From positions 1-64,000 of the forward strand of contig NZ_SCOH01000007.1 in the NCBI RefSeq assembly GCF_005503445.1: 64,000 nt of DNA, given 5' to 3'. This document shows, one piece after another, positions 38,174 through 47,680 of the stretch (within the stretch, counting starts at the first letter, position 1; every line of letters starts with the position of its first letter). Made by a program: the position numbers and the translations under genes. Under the pieces are notes generated by a model, which had not been told where the DNA came from, searched no databases, and saw nothing but the letters and a program-made list of their open reading frames with translations. Source of the DNA: Chitinivorax sp. B (lineage in GTDB: Bacteria > Pseudomonadota > Gammaproteobacteria > Burkholderiales > SCOH01).

Positions 38174-38638
38174 ATGAATTCGTTAGTTGTTCAGATTGCT
38201 CAACGAGGCTTGTTGGCCATAATTGTCGTGGCCCTGGCTGCATGCGCCACCCCGATGGCCGAACAACCAGCGTCAAAGCCTGCAGAGCCTGCATCTGTGG
38301 CCGCTGTACCTGCGCCTGTCTCAACTGTGGTTCAAAGTGAATGGGTTGGTGATTATCAAGGTAAATGGACTGTGGATGGGTTGGGTCATTCTGGTAAGGC
38401 AACCTTGACTATTACCGCAGTGAACGGCAACCAGATCATGGGTGAAGCCACTTGGTTTGACACACCGTTTGGTGATTTGACCGAACCGGTATGGCAAAGT
38501 GAGATCAAGACAGACGGTACACTGACGGTGCGCCACAAAAACAATGCCGAGTATATGTTGAAGCTGGTTGACCGTAAGTTGCGTGGCAACTTCAAGTATG
38601 AAGTGTATACCGGTACATTGGATATGGACCGCAAGTAG
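38174..38638 (+). CDS. Small lipoprotein with beta-rich domain
   Basis: This 154-residue protein has a signal peptide with lipobox ALAACATPM, a Pro/Ala/Ser-rich spacer of about 35 residues, and a compact domain EWVGDYQGKWTVDGLG, then GKATLTITAVNGNQIMGEAT and LRGNFKYEVYTGTLDM. The alternating pattern suggests a small beta-barrel of the kind that binds ligands. Lys/Asn follow rather than Asp at +2, so outer-membrane sorting is plausible (the +2 residue is Ala). A good Shine-Dalgarno GAGGAGAG precedes it. Function unknown. Confidence 0.8.
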   Translation: MNSLVVQIAQRGLLAIIVVALAACATPMAEQPASKPAEPASVAAVPAPVSTVVQSEWVGDYQGKWTVDGLGHSGKATLTITAVNGNQIMGEATWFDTPFGDLTEPVWQSEIKTDGTLTVRHKNNAEYMLKLVDRKLRGNFKYEVYTGTLDMDRK

Positions 38639-38672
38639 TTCTTGGAAATGGGTGCTTAAAATCCAAGCTGAT

Positions 38673-40156
<1,484 letters not shown>

Positions 40157-40183
40157 GTGGAGCGTTTTAACGGAGGTTGTCAG

Positions 40184-40210
40184 CAAAAGGCCCGTGTATC
40201 GGGCCTTTTG
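40184..40210. terminator. Bidirectional terminator between purB and the hybrid kinase
   Basis: CAAAAGGCCCG and CGGGCCTTTTG form a perfect 11-bp stem with loop TGTAT. The A and T tracts on either side serve both convergent genes. Confidence 0.9.
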
Positions 40211-40211
40211 T

Positions 40212-43200
40212 TTAAGGTGAACCTGGGATGTATTCAAGCAAAGCCTGGCAATGTTGAGTCAGCGTATTGGATAAATATGTTGCCGCAGGAAGATTGCCAT
40301 CGCGTGCGGCATGCTCAGTGGCTTCAGCCAAGTCAGCGGTGACGGCCAGCCCAAGTTGTCTTGCACTACCCTTCAGTCGGTGTGTGGCACGGCAGATGGC
40401 CGAGTGGTCACCAGATCGGGTGGCGCTGTCGAGCTGTTCTATGCTTTCTTGCAAACCGAGTCTGAAAGCAGCTAGAAGTTCATCGCCCAAGGTCGTTCCC
40501 AATTCAAGGGACAGCTGCGCCAAAGTATCGTGCATGGCCTGCAGGTCGTGATCGACATTCAAGGTGCCAGTTGGGGTTGAATGGTTATCTGTGGTGGAAT
40601 CGAGTGTTGTGGTTGTGTGGGTTGCTATGGCCATGCGATTAGGTTTCATACTGTTGAACCAGCGTTTCAGCACGCCTTCCAGTGCTGGTTGGGTCACAGG
40701 TTTGGATAAAAAGTCATTCATGCCAGCGTCGAGACAGCGCTGCCGATCGGATTCAAACGCGTTGGCTGTCAACGCAATGATGGGCACCAAGCTGTTTGGT
40801 GGAGGGAGACGGCGGATTTCTGTAGCTGCTTGATAGCCATCCATGACAGGCATCTGGCAGTCCATGAAAATCAGATCGTATGAGTGCTGACTTGCAGCAT
40901 CCAGTCCCTGTGCGCCGTTGTTGGCAACATCAATCCGGCAACCAAGTTTTTGTAGCATCAGCGTGGCAACACGTTGATTGACCGGGTTGTCTTCCACCAG
41001 CAGTAAGTGAGGCATGGCCGCTGCAGCTTGCTCAGCAATCGTGCGAGCGGTAATCAAGCCAGTTTCTTCTGGCCGGGTCTGACGGTTGAGGACTAATCGT
41101 AAGCATTCCAGCAGTTGTTCCTGGCGTATGGGCTTGGTGATATAGCCATCAAACCCGGATTCGGCTGCCAGCCGGCTATGGCCGTGCATCGCCAGAGACG
41201 TGGCCATCACCATGGGCAGGCTACGCCAACGAGGCATGTTGCGGATATGCTGGCCTAGCTCCACGCCATCCATATGGGGCATTTGCATATCAATCACCGC
41301 CATCTGGAAATCGGCCTCTGGCATGGCGAGTCGGGCCAGTGCCGCTTCACCACCCTCCAGTGCTTCAACTGTGATGCCAGCTTCAGCCAATTGCAAGGTG
41401 AGCAGTTCCCGATTTGTCGGGTTGTCATCTACTACCAGACAGTGTTTGCCCGCCAAATCTGCTGGCGGAACAAGTAACACCCGTCGATTGGTATAGGCTA
41501 ATGGCACTTCAAACCAGAACGTCGAGCCTTCGCCTTCTTCACTGTCTACCCCAATCTGACCGTGCATGGCATCAATCAGTCGTTGTGAGATTGATAGTCC
41601 CAGGCCAGTGCCACCAAAGCGGCGTGTGGTGGAGGCATCGGCTTGGCTGAACGGGTTGAACAACCTTTGTTGAATTGCAGTCGGAATGCCGATACCCGTA
41701 TCGCTGACCGTCACTTTGAAGCACACCTTGTCTGCACAATCTTCACATGGTGTTGCTTGCGCACGAACGGTCACTTCTCCTTGCTCGGTGAATTTAATGG
41801 CATTGTTGACCAAATTCAGTACTACCTGACGTAGGCGGCTTGGATCACCAATCAACCGGAAGGGTACAGACGGTTGTACCAAATGGGTAAGCTCCAATCC
41901 TTTGCTGCGTGCCCGTTCGGCGGCCATTCCCATAACGCTCTCCAGCAGCTGGCGAGGATCGAATTCGATGATTTCCAGCTCCAGTTTGCCGGATTCTATT
42001 TTCGATAAGTCCAGAATGTCGTTGATCAAGGTCAGCAAGGCGTCGCTGGCGGTGCGAACAGCTTCGGTATATTCATGTTGTTCGGTCGAGAGTGGGGTAT
42101 CTGCCAACAGGTTGGAGAATCCAATCACTGCGTTCATTGGTGTTCGAATCTCGTGGCTCATATTGGCCAGGAATTCCGATTTGGCCCGGCTGGCGGCTTC
42201 CGCTTCTTGTCGGGCAGCTTCCAAGGCGATTTCCTGTTGTTTGATCTCGTCAATATCGACATGAATCCCTAGCATGTGCGTTGGGGTACCGTCAGCAGCG
42301 CGCTTGACCACCTTTCCGATGCTGTTAATCCATTTCCAGTTCCCTTGCTTGGTCTTCATGCGGAAACGTACTGCATAGATACCGATTTCCCCCCTGAAAT
42401 GTGCATGCAGGGCAGCTTCGGCTGTTGGTCTGTCCTCTGGGTGCATCAGCTGAAGCCAAGTGGCGCTTTTTTGTGGCAATTCGTGTTCGGCATAACCCAG
42501 CATCGACATCCAACGACCGGCAAAAATCACCTCATCAATGTGTGGTTGCCAATCCCAGGTACCCAGTTCCGCACAGTCGATTGTCAGTTGCAGGCGACGT
42601 TCATGTTCACTCAGGGCTGCATCGCTTGCCAGTTTTGCCGTGATGTCCTTGGCCGCACCGACAATGCGTCGCACACTGCCATCGGCATTATGTTCGGCCA
42701 GCGCACAAATATGCAGTGTCCGTGTCAGGTTGTCTGTTTTACCCAGACAAGCCATGCATTCCCCTCGGTTTCGGCTTGGGGTACGCATTGAGTTCAGCAT
42801 GGACTGTAACGTGGCTTGCTGGTCTGGTTCAAAATGGCTCAGCCATTCAGACAGCGAAAGTGGTAATTCCTTTGCATGACAATTCAGCAAATCCTGCCAA
42901 TAAGGGGCCAACCACAACTGGTCTGTTTCCGGTAGCCATTCGAAAATGCCTTCGCCGATCGCTTCCACTGCCAGAATAAAGCGCTCGGCCTGGGTTCTGG
43001 CATTTTGGCTCATATGCTCTGCCAAACGCTGTGCCCGTGTACGGCCAGTCATCATCAGATGAATGGTTGCACTCAGTAACAGACTCAGCAGTATGCCCAA
43101 GATCAGAATGGCGCCAGGCAAACCCAAAGTACCAATGCGGCTGACTTGCTCGCCTACCTGCCCGGTGACACGGATAGTCCATTTTCTGCCAGCCACATCC

Positions 43201-44153
43201 ACTACCACGGTGTGGTTCAGCACATCGCTTCTTTTGTTACCCAATGTGGGCTGTATCAAGGAAGCGCGTGTTGGCTGGTGCTGGGCGTGCTGATGGCTGA
43301 CGACAAGGTAACGTTCATTGATGATGCTGCCATCAAATATCTCAAAGTCCAGCAGCCCATGCTGCAGTTTGATCACTTGTTCAACAATGGCATCTACATT
43401 GAGCGGTAGATACAACCAGCCATAGACCTCTGACTGTCGCAGTGATAATGACGGAGGTGCCACACCCGATAGATAAACCGGGGCTACCATGATGATCCCG
43501 GTCATTTCATGTCGCCCCTCCGCGACCTGTATGGGGCCAGAGATGGTCGGCAAGCCGGACGCAGTGGCATTTTCGATTGCTGCTCGACGTGCCAGCTCAC
43601 TGCGAAAATCCAGGCCGATTGACGAGTGTAGGGATTCAATGGGTTCTGCAAACTCGACCAGGTAGTGTTCCTGGCGAATAACCTGGGTACGGGAGAGCAC
43701 CTTCAATGTCACGGGAGCACCCAGTTTGGCACTGGTGATGTCCAGAAAAGCGTCAACATCTTGTCGATTGACCCGGCGTGCAAAACCCAGGCCGAGGATA
43801 CCTATAGCCTGCTTATCATGTGTTACCAGCATGGAGGCACGCTTGAATTCGTCAGCACTGGGCGATGGATTGGTCAGGAACAAGGTGCGTACACCCTGTA
43901 ATAGATGCGCATGAATGCGTAGCTGGGCTCGAATTTCCTCAACCAGCTTTTCGGCCTGATAGTTGAATTGTACGGATGCCTGGGTGGTTTGTTGTTGCCG
44001 CGCATAACTGGCAAAAAACAGCGTGGCTGCCAAACTGATGGCAAATGCGATGACCGCAGGCAGCAAACCTTTGATCCGCACCAGGGAAGGTCCATCCATC
44101 GTCATTCTTTTGATATAGCTTAATTCGTCATCATTTGGTGATGCTTCGTACAC
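40212..44153 (-). CDS. Hybrid sensor histidine kinase: CHASE, PAS, HisKA, HATPase, two REC, Hpt
   Basis: This 1313-residue kinase is membrane-bound. A helix near residues 28-48 (LLPAVIAFAISLAATLFFAS) and one near 345-370 enclose a periplasmic CHASE sensor domain. Two PAS domains follow (about 395-640). The HisKA H-box is LANMSHEIRTPMNAVIGFS near 675; HATPase has NLVNNAIKFTEQG and GGTGLGLSISQRL. Receiver domains start KHCLVVDDNPTNRELL (Asp in AVIDMQMPHMDG) and HLLLVEDNPVNQRVA (Asp in IFMDCQMPVMDG). A C-terminal Hpt has ATHRLKGSARQLG. The phosphorelay His-Asp-His is complete but no output regulator is adjacent. The signal is unknown. Confidence 0.94.
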   Translation of the reverse strand: MYEASPNDDELSYIKRMTMDGPSLVRIKGLLPAVIAFAISLAATLFFASYARQQQTTQASVQFNYQAEKLVEEIRAQLRIHAHLLQGVRTLFLTNPSPSADEFKRASMLVTHDKQAIGILGLGFARRVNRQDVDAFLDITSAKLGAPVTLKVLSRTQVIRQEHYLVEFAEPIESLHSSIGLDFRSELARRAAIENATASGLPTISGPIQVAEGRHEMTGIIMVAPVYLSGVAPPSLSLRQSEVYGWLYLPLNVDAIVEQVIKLQHGLLDFEIFDGSIINERYLVVSHQHAQHQPTRASLIQPTLGNKRSDVLNHTVVVDVAGRKWTIRVTGQVGEQVSRIGTLGLPGAILILGILLSLLLSATIHLMMTGRTRAQRLAEHMSQNARTQAERFILAVEAIGEGIFEWLPETDQLWLAPYWQDLLNCHAKELPLSLSEWLSHFEPDQQATLQSMLNSMRTPSRNRGECMACLGKTDNLTRTLHICALAEHNADGSVRRIVGAAKDITAKLASDAALSEHERRLQLTIDCAELGTWDWQPHIDEVIFAGRWMSMLGYAEHELPQKSATWLQLMHPEDRPTAEAALHAHFRGEIGIYAVRFRMKTKQGNWKWINSIGKVVKRAADGTPTHMLGIHVDIDEIKQQEIALEAARQEAEAASRAKSEFLANMSHEIRTPMNAVIGFSNLLADTPLSTEQHEYTEAVRTASDALLTLINDILDLSKIESGKLELEIIEFDPRQLLESVMGMAAERARSKGLELTHLVQPSVPFRLIGDPSRLRQVVLNLVNNAIKFTEQGEVTVRAQATPCEDCADKVCFKVTVSDTGIGIPTAIQQRLFNPFSQADASTTRRFGGTGLGLSISQRLIDAMHGQIGVDSEEGEGSTFWFEVPLAYTNRRVLLVPPADLAGKHCLVVDDNPTNRELLTLQLAEAGITVEALEGGEAALARLAMPEADFQMAVIDMQMPHMDGVELGQHIRNMPRWRSLPMVMATSLAMHGHSRLAAESGFDGYITKPIRQEQLLECLRLVLNRQTRPEETGLITARTIAEQAAAAMPHLLLVEDNPVNQRVATLMLQKLGCRIDVANNGAQGLDAASQHSYDLIFMDCQMPVMDGYQAATEIRRLPPPNSLVPIIALTANAFESDRQRCLDAGMNDFLSKPVTQPALEGVLKRWFNSMKPNRMAIATHTTTTLDSTTDNHSTPTGTLNVDHDLQAMHDTLAQLSLELGTTLGDELLAAFRLGLQESIEQLDSATRSGDHSAICRATHRLKGSARQLGLAVTADLAEATEHAARDGNLPAATYLSNTLTQHCQALLEYIPGSP

Positions 44154-44256
44154 ATGATCCGATAAGAAAACTCTATCGCATAATAGCCAAGTAAAATTGT
44201 CGGGTATTGGTGAGTGTGTGATAGATTGGCTCTATTGAAAATGGAGTGTAAATACC

Positions 44257-45177
44257 ATGATCGATGCATTGATGCCGGAAGCCTTACAAAGTCTTGCCAC
44301 CGTCACTCATAGCCACATGATCAAAGCAGCCTTGGCTGCAGACCGGTTGACCCGGCGTTTTCCTGACTGGGATGTCGAGCGTTGGACTCAACTGATTGAT
44401 CATGCCGAATGGCAGGGACGCAGCACGGTCGCATGCTTGTTGCATGAGACCGTGCGTGCCAGCCAGACCTACTCTGTACAGCAAGCTGAACGCGTTATCG
44501 CGCGTCGGTTGTTCCCGCTGGCCTATCGTGCCGGGCGGGATTGGTACGATGCCGAAGGTCTGCATGCCATGATCCATCACTATGCCTCGCGTGCTTCAAA
44601 CGAACCAGGCTATCTTGGCCATGGCTTTTCCATCTGGTGGTCGTTTGTTGAGGCTGAGCAACAAATCACTGATGAAATACAGCGATTGTGGTTGATGGAA
44701 CGCTTTGTCGAAATGGCTGCTCAGTCCTTTCCAGGTTTTCCACCTGGCCATCCAGACTGGATTCCCCCTGCTTGGGTGGCACATGGCAACGTCAGCCTGA
44801 CCAGTGCATGGCAGGTTTGTCTGCAACGCCCTGGTTGGTATGGCCATCATCTGTTGAGTCTGGCAGGTTTGTCGCGAGCGCAGGCGGGCCTCGCTCCCGA
44901 ACACTGGCAGCGGGCGCTCGAAACATTGGTGGCCAAGGCGCAACGGCAATATCTTGATCCTGCCGACAATGTACTGGTGTTGCCTGATGATATACCTGAG
45001 CAGCCTTGGTCGGATGACGAATGGGGCGGGAATCTGCTGGCTTTTTCATTGGCAATGCGCGCCAATATTCATGCTTTGACGCTGGCCGATGCACTGGCAA
45101 CACTGTGGGATGAGGCGACGTCTATACAGCGATGCGGCTTGCAAGGCGCCATGGCAAGGCTACTGATGGCGGTATGA
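44257..45177 (+). CDS. Unrecognised 306-residue protein
   Basis: I do not recognise this protein. It has no signal peptide or membrane helix and is rich in Trp, His and Ala. Helical segments include HSHMIKAALAADRLTRRF, ERVIARRLFPLAYRAGRDWY and AQAGLAPEHWQRALETLV; GYLGHGFSIWWSFVEAE and RPGWYGHHLLSLAGLS each carry Gly-His pairs. GGAG precedes the ATG at good spacing. It is divergent from the hybrid kinase, with about 100 bases between, and lies upstream of ahpC, but the AT-rich gap suggests ahpC has its own promoter. An all-helical enzyme or binding protein is inference only. Confidence 0.7.
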   Translation: MIDALMPEALQSLATVTHSHMIKAALAADRLTRRFPDWDVERWTQLIDHAEWQGRSTVACLLHETVRASQTYSVQQAERVIARRLFPLAYRAGRDWYDAEGLHAMIHHYASRASNEPGYLGHGFSIWWSFVEAEQQITDEIQRLWLMERFVEMAAQSFPGFPPGHPDWIPPAWVAHGNVSLTSAWQVCLQRPGWYGHHLLSLAGLSRAQAGLAPEHWQRALETLVAKAQRQYLDPADNVLVLPDDIPEQPWSDDEWGGNLLAFSLAMRANIHALTLADALATLWDEATSIQRCGLQGAMARLLMAV

Positions 45178-45181
45178 ATTG

Positions 45182-45218
45182 ATAGTTAAATACTATTAAC
45201 ATTATTTTAATAATCAAT
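45182..45218 (+). promoter_or_regulatory. OxyR-like operator upstream of ahpC
   Basis: Four tetramers lie at exact 7-base spacing: ATAG, CTAT, ATTT, CAAT (consensus ATAG-N7-CTAT-N7-ATAG-N7-CTAT). Thirteen of 16 core bases match. It lies about 75-110 bases before the peroxiredoxin ATG. The region is AT-rich, which raises the chance of a random match. Confidence 0.5.
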
Positions 45219-45292
45219 TTTATAAATATTTCGAAGGGCTTTAGCATTGCGTCATCACGATTCCCGTGCAGTTCGCTCTGAAAGGAAAGCTC

Positions 45293-45841
45293 ATGAAAAC
45301 CGTTGGCCAAAAAGTAGAAGCTTTTTCCGTTGTTGGTGTGAAACCAGGTTTCAATAACCATGAAGAAAATGGCGTATCGGCATTCGAAACCGTGACGGAA
45401 GCCTCGTTCGCCGGTAAATGGAAGATCATTTATTTCTACCCGAAGGATTTCACCTTCGTCTGTCCGACTGAGATTGTTGAATTCAACAAGCTGGCCAAAC
45501 AATTTGAAGAGCGCGATGCCGTGTTGCTGGGTGGTTCAACTGACAACGAATTCGTCAAACTGGCTTGGCGCCGTGACCACAAGGATTTGGATCGATTGGG
45601 TCACTGGCAGTTTGCGGATGTGACTGGTTCGCTGGTGGATCAACTGGGTGTACGTGACGCGGCTGCTGGCGTGGCACTGCGAGCTACTTTCGTGATTGAC
45701 CCGGACAACGTCATTCAGCACGTATCCGTCAATAACCTGAATGTCGGACGCAATCCGTCAGAAATCCTGCGGATCCTGGATGGTCTGCAAACGGACGAAC
45801 TGTGCCCGTGCAACCGTCCGGTAGGTGGTGCGACGCTGTAA
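45293..45841 (+). CDS. ahpC: AhpC-type 2-Cys peroxiredoxin
   Basis: This 182-residue peroxiredoxin reduces hydrogen peroxide and organic peroxides. The peroxidatic Cys is in PKDFTFVCPTE near residue 60 and the resolving Cys in DELCPCNR near 172. It starts MKTVGQKVEAFSV after AAAGGAAAGC. It lacks an AhpF partner here and is followed by ahpD, the arrangement of the mycobacterial-type AhpC/AhpD system, in which AhpD re-reduces AhpC. Confidence 0.96.
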   Translation: MKTVGQKVEAFSVVGVKPGFNNHEENGVSAFETVTEASFAGKWKIIYFYPKDFTFVCPTEIVEFNKLAKQFEERDAVLLGGSTDNEFVKLAWRRDHKDLDRLGHWQFADVTGSLVDQLGVRDAAAGVALRATFVIDPDNVIQHVSVNNLNVGRNPSEILRILDGLQTDELCPCNRPVGGATL

Positions 45842-45899
45842 CGTCCGATTTTATACCTGAGTGGTGTCCAGCCTTGTCTGGACACCTGGAGAGCAAAAC

Positions 45900-46421
45900 A
45901 TGGAATTTCTTGAACCGATCAAAGCTAGGATTCCGGACTTTGCCAAGGATGTCCGACTGAATCTCGATGGTGTCATTCTGCGTTCCAGCTTGACTCCGCA
46001 GGATGCAGTGGGTGCGGCATTGGCTGCGGCCTTTGCTGCCAAAAGTGCTGAGCTGGTTGCTGCATTCAAGGCCAGTGGTGTGTTGTCACCCGAAGAAGAA
46101 CAGGCCGCGTTGAGTGCTGCTGCGGTGATGGGCATGACCAATGTCTATTACAGCTATGTGGATATGGCGAATGACGCCGATCTGAAAACCTTGCCAGCCC
46201 AGATTCGCATGAATGTCTACCAGAACCACGGTGGTGTGGACAAGCGGCGCTTTGAATTGTATGCCTTATCGGCTAGTGCTGTAGGTAAGTGTAAGTTCTG
46301 TGTGGCATCGCATGCCGATGTGTTGAAGCAGGAAGGAATGAATGCCACGGCCTTGCGCGATATCGGGCGCATTGCCGCAGTCGTGAATGCCGCAGCCCAG
46401 GTTCTTGCGTTAACTGCTTGA
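45900..46421 (+). CDS. ahpD: Alkyl hydroperoxide reductase AhpD
   Basis: AhpD (173 residues) is an all-helical thiol enzyme with the active-site motif GKCKFCVASHADVL (CxxC-x3-H) near residue 130. The helical N-terminal half carries a second AhpD-like repeat. CTGGAGAG precedes the ATG; the longer frame to 45861 is not family-like. It is 58 bases after ahpC and is followed by a strong terminator, so ahpCD form one unit. Confidence 0.96.
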   Translation: MEFLEPIKARIPDFAKDVRLNLDGVILRSSLTPQDAVGAALAAAFAAKSAELVAAFKASGVLSPEEEQAALSAAAVMGMTNVYYSYVDMANDADLKTLPAQIRMNVYQNHGGVDKRRFELYALSASAVGKCKFCVASHADVLKQEGMNATALRDIGRIAAVVNAAAQVLALTA

Positions 46422-46434
46422 ATTTGGTGATCTC

Positions 46435-46459
46435 ACGCGCCGAAGTCGGCGCGTTTTTT
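46435..46459 (+). terminator. Terminator after ahpD
   Basis: ACGCGCCGA and TCGGCGCGT pair and end in six T. Confidence 0.92.
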
Positions 46460-46467
46460 CGTTTTTA

Positions 46468-46490
46468 AAGTTGCATTTTAAATACAAGTT
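46468..46490 (+). promoter_or_regulatory. nsrR: NsrR-type operator upstream of nsrR
   Basis: AAGTTGCATTT, one T, then AAATACAAGTT form an 11-1-11 inverted repeat with 9 of 11 paired positions. This is the form of known NsrR sites (AAGATGCATTT-type arms). It ends 39 bases before the nsrR ATG, so autoregulation is likely. Confidence 0.72.
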
Positions 46491-46529
46491 AAATATCATG
46501 ACCAGCAGATGACCTGAAAGCTGACCACC

Positions 46530-46979
46530 ATGCAACTGACTCGTTTTACTGATCTTGGCCTGCGCGTGCTGATGTATCTCACATACCGTGATCGAACGGC
46601 ATTTGTCACGATTGGCGAGATTGCCGAGCAGTTCGAGGTACCGCATAACCACCTGATCAAGGTAGTCAATAAACTGGGTAAGTTAGGTTGGCTGCATGCC
46701 ACCCGTGGCCGCAATGGTGGGCTCAAGCTGGTGGCAGATCCACAGTATTTGAAGCTGGGAACCATTTTGCGAGAGCTGGAAGGGAGTACCCAACTGATTG
46801 ATTGCGAATCGCCACCCTGTGCACTGAAGGCGGGTTGTCGCTTGAAATCTGCGCTGGATGTGGGGTTGGAGGCATTCTATCGTGCGATGGACGATGTCCG
46901 GTTGGCTGATATTGTGGCAGCGCCAACAGGCGACAAGATTGTGACTCTGCACCACCATTACCTGTCCCTGCATCACTGA
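46530..46979 (+). CDS. nsrR: Nitric-oxide-sensing repressor NsrR (Rrf2 family)
   Basis: NsrR (149 residues) is an iron-sulfur Rrf2 repressor released by nitric oxide. It starts MQLTRFTDLGLRVLMYLT, has the winged helix NHLIKVVNKLGKLGWLHATRG with GRNGGLKL, and cluster cysteines in CESPPCALKAGC (C-x4-C-x5-C), the spacing of E. coli NsrR. The TrHb, small membrane protein and hmp genes follow on the same strand, and two matching operators frame the set. Confidence 0.95.
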   Translation: MQLTRFTDLGLRVLMYLTYRDRTAFVTIGEIAEQFEVPHNHLIKVVNKLGKLGWLHATRGRNGGLKLVADPQYLKLGTILRELEGSTQLIDCESPPCALKAGCRLKSALDVGLEAFYRAMDDVRLADIVAAPTGDKIVTLHHHYLSLHH

Positions 46980-46985
46980 GTACCC

Positions 46986-47369
46986 ATGAAAGACATTGCA
47001 CATCAAATCGGCAAGGCACGCGTGGCGGCAGTTGTCAGCCACTTTTATGCTCAGATCCGTGAACATCCTACCTTGTCGGCGCCATTTGCCGGTGTCCAGG
47101 ATTGGCAGGAGCACGAAGCCATCTTGACCCACTTCTGGTGGGTGACCCTGGGGGGCGAGCGCTATTTGGACTATGACTATCAGGTTGCACCCAAGCACAT
47201 GCAGGCGGGTTTTACCCCGGCTTTGCTGGCAGATTGGCTGGCCTTGTTTGCAGCCGTTGTCTGCGCCATGTTGCCAGAAGAATTGGCCAGCCCTTGGCTG
47301 GAACGCGCCCGCCGCATTGGGCAATCACTGACATTAATGCATCAATTCACCGTTGCAGAGACCACTTGA
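46986..47369 (+). CDS. Group III truncated haemoglobin
   Basis: This 127-residue globin is of the group III (trHbP) type. It has VSHFYAQIREHPTLSAPFAG, then WQEHEAILTHFWWVTLGGERY, and VAPKHMQAGFTPALLADWLALF, where the proximal His is expected. Such proteins bind oxygen or nitric oxide. It begins 6 bases after the nsrR stop, so it is likely cotranscribed. The NO-related role is inferred from neighbours. Confidence 0.9.
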   Translation: MKDIAHQIGKARVAAVVSHFYAQIREHPTLSAPFAGVQDWQEHEAILTHFWWVTLGGERYLDYDYQVAPKHMQAGFTPALLADWLALFAAVVCAMLPEELASPWLERARRIGQSLTLMHQFTVAETT

Positions 47370-47382
47370 AAAGGAGCCCATC

Positions 47383-47643
47383 ATGACCATGAACCATCCC
47401 GATGCCTTTTTACCTTTGGCTAATTCCCTGGTGATCGGTGGCGGTGTCGTCACTGTTGCTACAGTCTGGCTGGCCTATGGTGCACCCGCAACCCAATTGC
47501 CACTGCCCGCCCAGGTGGCGACCCATATGTTGCTGATGGTTGTGCCTGGTGTGTTCAAGATCGGTTGTGTGATTCGCCTGGCGGCATTGCATGCCAAGCG
47601 GGAGCAGCAGGCTGGTGCTGGTTCGTCCATTGCCATCGGTTAA
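47383..47643 (+). CDS. Small two-helix membrane protein, resembling PpyR
   Basis: This 86-residue protein starts at the ATG at 47383 after AAAGGAGCCC. It has two hydrophobic helices, SLVIGGGVVTVATVWLAY and THMLLMVVPGVFKIGCVIRL, then a basic tail RLAALHAKREQQ. The final K-x-G-x-V-x-RLAA stretch recalls small membrane regulators annotated as PpyR, but that is a faint likeness from memory. It lies between the truncated globin gene and hmp, inside the NsrR-linked block. Function unknown. Confidence 0.7.
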   Translation: MTMNHPDAFLPLANSLVIGGGVVTVATVWLAYGAPATQLPLPAQVATHMLLMVVPGVFKIGCVIRLAALHAKREQQAGAGSSIAIG

Positions 47644-47666
47644 AAGTTGTATTTTATATGTAACTA
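47644..47666 (+). promoter_or_regulatory. hmp: Second NsrR-type operator, upstream of hmp
   Basis: AAGTTGTATTT, one T, then ATATGTAACTA form a weaker 11-1-11 repeat. The left arm matches the nsrR-upstream arm at 10 of 11 positions. It ends 14 bases before the hmp GTG and overlaps the region where a promoter would lie. Confidence 0.6.
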
Positions 47667-47680
47667 TATGAGGAGTCATT

